Below, piece by piece: positions 62,101 through 64,000 of a stretch of 64,000 nt of DNA. This stretch comes from Paenibacillus plantarum (GTDB taxonomy: Bacteria; Bacillota; Bacilli; Paenibacillales; NBRC-103111), in NCBI RefSeq assembly GCF_013141695.1, contig NZ_WHNY01000067.1, forward strand, positions 521,107 to 585,106, read 5' to 3'. The position numbers and the translations under genes were made by a program. Numbering within the stretch: the first letter of the stretch is position 1; every line of letters begins with the position of its first letter. Below the pieces are notes generated by a model, which saw only the letters and a program-made list of their open reading frames with translations, was not told the DNA's origin and ran no database searches.

Positions 62101-63740
62101 ATGTTCAAAAAGAGCTTAGCTTTGATACTCAGTCTGGCCTGTATTATGATGATATTCGGCGTACTTCCAGCGTTTGCTGCGAATGGGCCGATCACTTGGG
62201 GGGCTTCCGTCACGATCACGAATATCAATACGTTTACAGATGCCGGAACGGACGTACGTGGGATTAGTCCAGGTACTTTCGGTTCGGAATACCCGCGTAT
62301 GATCAAGCTTGCCAATGGGAACTGGTTAGCAGTTGCAGCCATATATGATAATAACGGTTATACCAAAGTATCCTGGGGGGTACGCGATTACAGGTATTCC
62401 TCAGCACAGATAATTGTCGTACGTGGTCTTTAGCGGCAACGCTATGGGAAGATGGACGTGATCTGGATAACGGTCAATTCGCGCAGTTGGCGAATGGTGA
62501 TATTTTGTTGGCGATGAGATCGGTGCGTTGGCAGGAATCTTATCAGTTAAAAGTGTACAAAAGTACGAACGGTGGCACAAATTGGAGCTATCTAAGTACC
62601 ATCGATGAGAAAACGGGTGCTCCTGGTACACTGGGCAATCCAGATAAAGGCGTGTACGAGCCGCATATGCAAATTTTGAGCGACGGCACGCTGGCTGTGA
62701 TGTATGCGAACGAAAAGCATGTGACGGAGAGTCCATCGTATAGTCAAATTATTTCGGAGAAGCTTTCTACGAACGGCGGCGCTAGTTGGGGAAGTGAGAT
62801 TTATGTTGCTTGGGATCCAAGCAATGCAGCAGCACGGCCTGGTATGCCGGTATGGCAAAAAATGAACAATGGCCAGTATATCGTGACCTTTGAGGTTTGT
62901 GGTACGCAAAGCTGTAATGTGTTCACGAAGAAAAGCAGTGATGGCAAAACGTGGGCAAGCGGTATCGGCACGCAAGTACCAAGTCAACAAGGTGGTCCTT
63001 ATCTGCTTTCACTGACGGATGGCAGAGTTCTACTCACGTCGAACGCCAATGTGCTTTCCATCTCCAATGATTACGGCAATTCCTGGTATACCAATGATAC
63101 GACAGCTTTTGGCAACTCGTTCTGGTCCGCTATGTATCAAACAGCTTCAAACGAAATTGCATTCATTGATTCGGTTAACCGAACTGGCGGTGGTCATAAT
63201 GTGCAGGTGAAGTTTGGCACGTTGTTGGGTACGTATTCGAATGATTTTGCATCCAATGATACGGGGTGGGTTCGTTATGGAGGAACTTGGACAATTAGTG
63301 GGGGAACCTACAATGTAACTTCTGCGAGCGGAGATAAATCGATACTTACCCCTTATCCATCCAAACGCAATTATACCCTTGAAGGTGATATTAAGCTTAA
63401 CAACACGGGACAGGGCAGTCTTATTTTTAATGTGACGAATCCAACGACGGGGACGGATAGTTTGAAAGGGTATGCAGCGGGGATTGATTCGGCGGGGCAA
63501 GTGTGGTTAGGTCGTTTTAACAATAACTGGAAGCAACTGGGGCTTGTCAGTACAACGATCAGCACGAACACCTGGTATCACATGAAGATCGTAGTCAATG
63601 AAGGGAATATGAAGGTGTACGTAGGCGATATGGCCACGCCAAAAATTAACTTTACCGATACAACATTTGTAAGTGGGACGATCGGGGTACGTGGTGGCTT
63701 CGGGAATAGTGTGAGTTTCGACAATATATCGATGAACTAA
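62101..63740 (+). pseudogene. Secreted sialidase-like (Asp-box) protein with LamG-like C-domain, frameshifted
   Basis: The start ATG follows GGAGGG and encodes a signal peptide (cut near AFA, residue 26). The frame is lost at a G6 run (62375-62380): adding one G continues VSWGGTRLQVFLSTDNCRTW into the downstream frame that runs to 63740. Asp-box motifs STDNCRTW, STNGGTNW, STNGGASW, SSDGKTW and SNDYGNSW mark a sialidase beta-propeller. The last 190 residues are a LamG/DUF1080-like beta-sandwich. If intact it would hydrolyse a glycan outside the cell. As given it is interrupted; a homopolymer sequencing error is possible. Confidence 0.8.
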
Positions 63741-63957
63741 CTTGCTTGTTCCTGAGTGCAGGGGATAGTGGGGATACGGAGAATGAACGGCGTATAGGAA
63801 GTCAGGCGGAGTTGTGGAATCTGCTTAATGGACAGGAGAGCTCTTATTTGATGAAAAAAGCAGGAATTCCAAATGTAACGGCCACCATGACTGCTATTCA
63901 GTCTCTTGTCACACATGTTGGCACGAAAATAAGTCAATAACGCCTCTGGTGTCCGTT
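63741..63957. other. Short region with an uncertain small frame
   Basis: A TTG-initiated frame at 63746-63940 (64 codons, ending MKKAGIPNVTATMTAIQSL) has no good ribosome binding site and no known family. It could be a remnant. Not called as a gene. Confidence 0.3.
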
Positions 63958-63994
63958 AAAAATCAAAAACGCCTCATTTTCAGATAATAGAGGC
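63957..63994 (-). terminator. Terminator of a minus-strand gene beyond the right edge
   Basis: On the minus strand GCCTC...GAGGC (63971-63994) is followed by GTTTTTGATTTTT. It implies a minus-strand transcript entering from the right. Confidence 0.55.
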
Positions 63995-64000
63995 TGTCAC

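Overview
The window looks like chromosomal DNA of a spore-forming, glycan-degrading member of the Paenibacillaceae (Paenibacillus or a close relative such as Cohnella). This is inferred from strong AGGAGG-type ribosome binding sites, GTG and TTG starts, sigma-A-like promoters, a YjcZ-type sporulation microprotein, lipoprotein-based sugar ABC importers without a local ATPase gene, a membrane-bound AraC regulator with an extracellular sensor, and very large secreted multi-module carbohydrate-active proteins. No rRNA, tRNA, CRISPR array, prophage or intact insertion sequence was found.

Layout. 1-5.2 kb: the 3' end of a surface Ig-like protein coupled to a glycosyltransferase, a YjcZ microprotein, an acidic repeat protein, a nitroreductase and a small unknown. 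5.2-7.2 kb: queD-queE-queC for 7-deazaguanine (queuosine precursor) synthesis. 7.2-15.6 kb: an OmpR-type two-component system followed by an RND exporter, a lipoprotein membrane-fusion adaptor and a secreted repeat protein; a perfect 11-bp tandem repeat in front of the exporter is a good candidate response-regulator site. 15.7-18.6 kb: an AraC regulator divergent from a sugar isomerase and a Gfo/Idh dehydrogenase. 18.8-34.5 kb: a polysaccharide-utilisation locus with a minus-strand operon (two permeases, binding protein, SGNH hydrolase, two overlapping FAD-type proteins), a membrane AraC sensor-regulator and a divergent 1922-residue heparinase II/III-like enzyme. 34.6-37.0 kb: a MATE exporter and a MerR/TipAS regulator.

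37.0-63.7 kb: a second carbohydrate region. It holds an SMP-30 lactonase, an SDR-creatininase-unknown operon followed by an IclR regulator, a TatA protein, an FAH-family hydrolase, a second sugar ABC importer with RidA, a 1707-residue secreted DUF4838 (alpha-glucuronidase-like) protein, a Tat-exported beta-helix protein, and a minus-strand operon of two Gfo/Idh-type proteins, an AraC regulator and an FAD oxidoreductase. After that come a decayed AraC gene, a Rieske protein, a threonine-aldolase-like enzyme, and a secreted sialidase-like gene broken by one frameshift at a G6 run.

How it fits together (inference): secreted lyases and hydrolases cut an uronate- or acetyl-rich glycan, two lipoprotein-dependent ABC importers take up the oligosaccharides, and intracellular dehydrogenases, isomerases, lactonase and FAH/creatininase-type hydrolases catabolise the sugar acids under AraC and IclR control. 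The least described parts are the interrupted-domain DUF4838 protein, the SDR-creatininase-unknown operon, the overlapping FAD pair, and the exporter operon with its extra secreted subunit.
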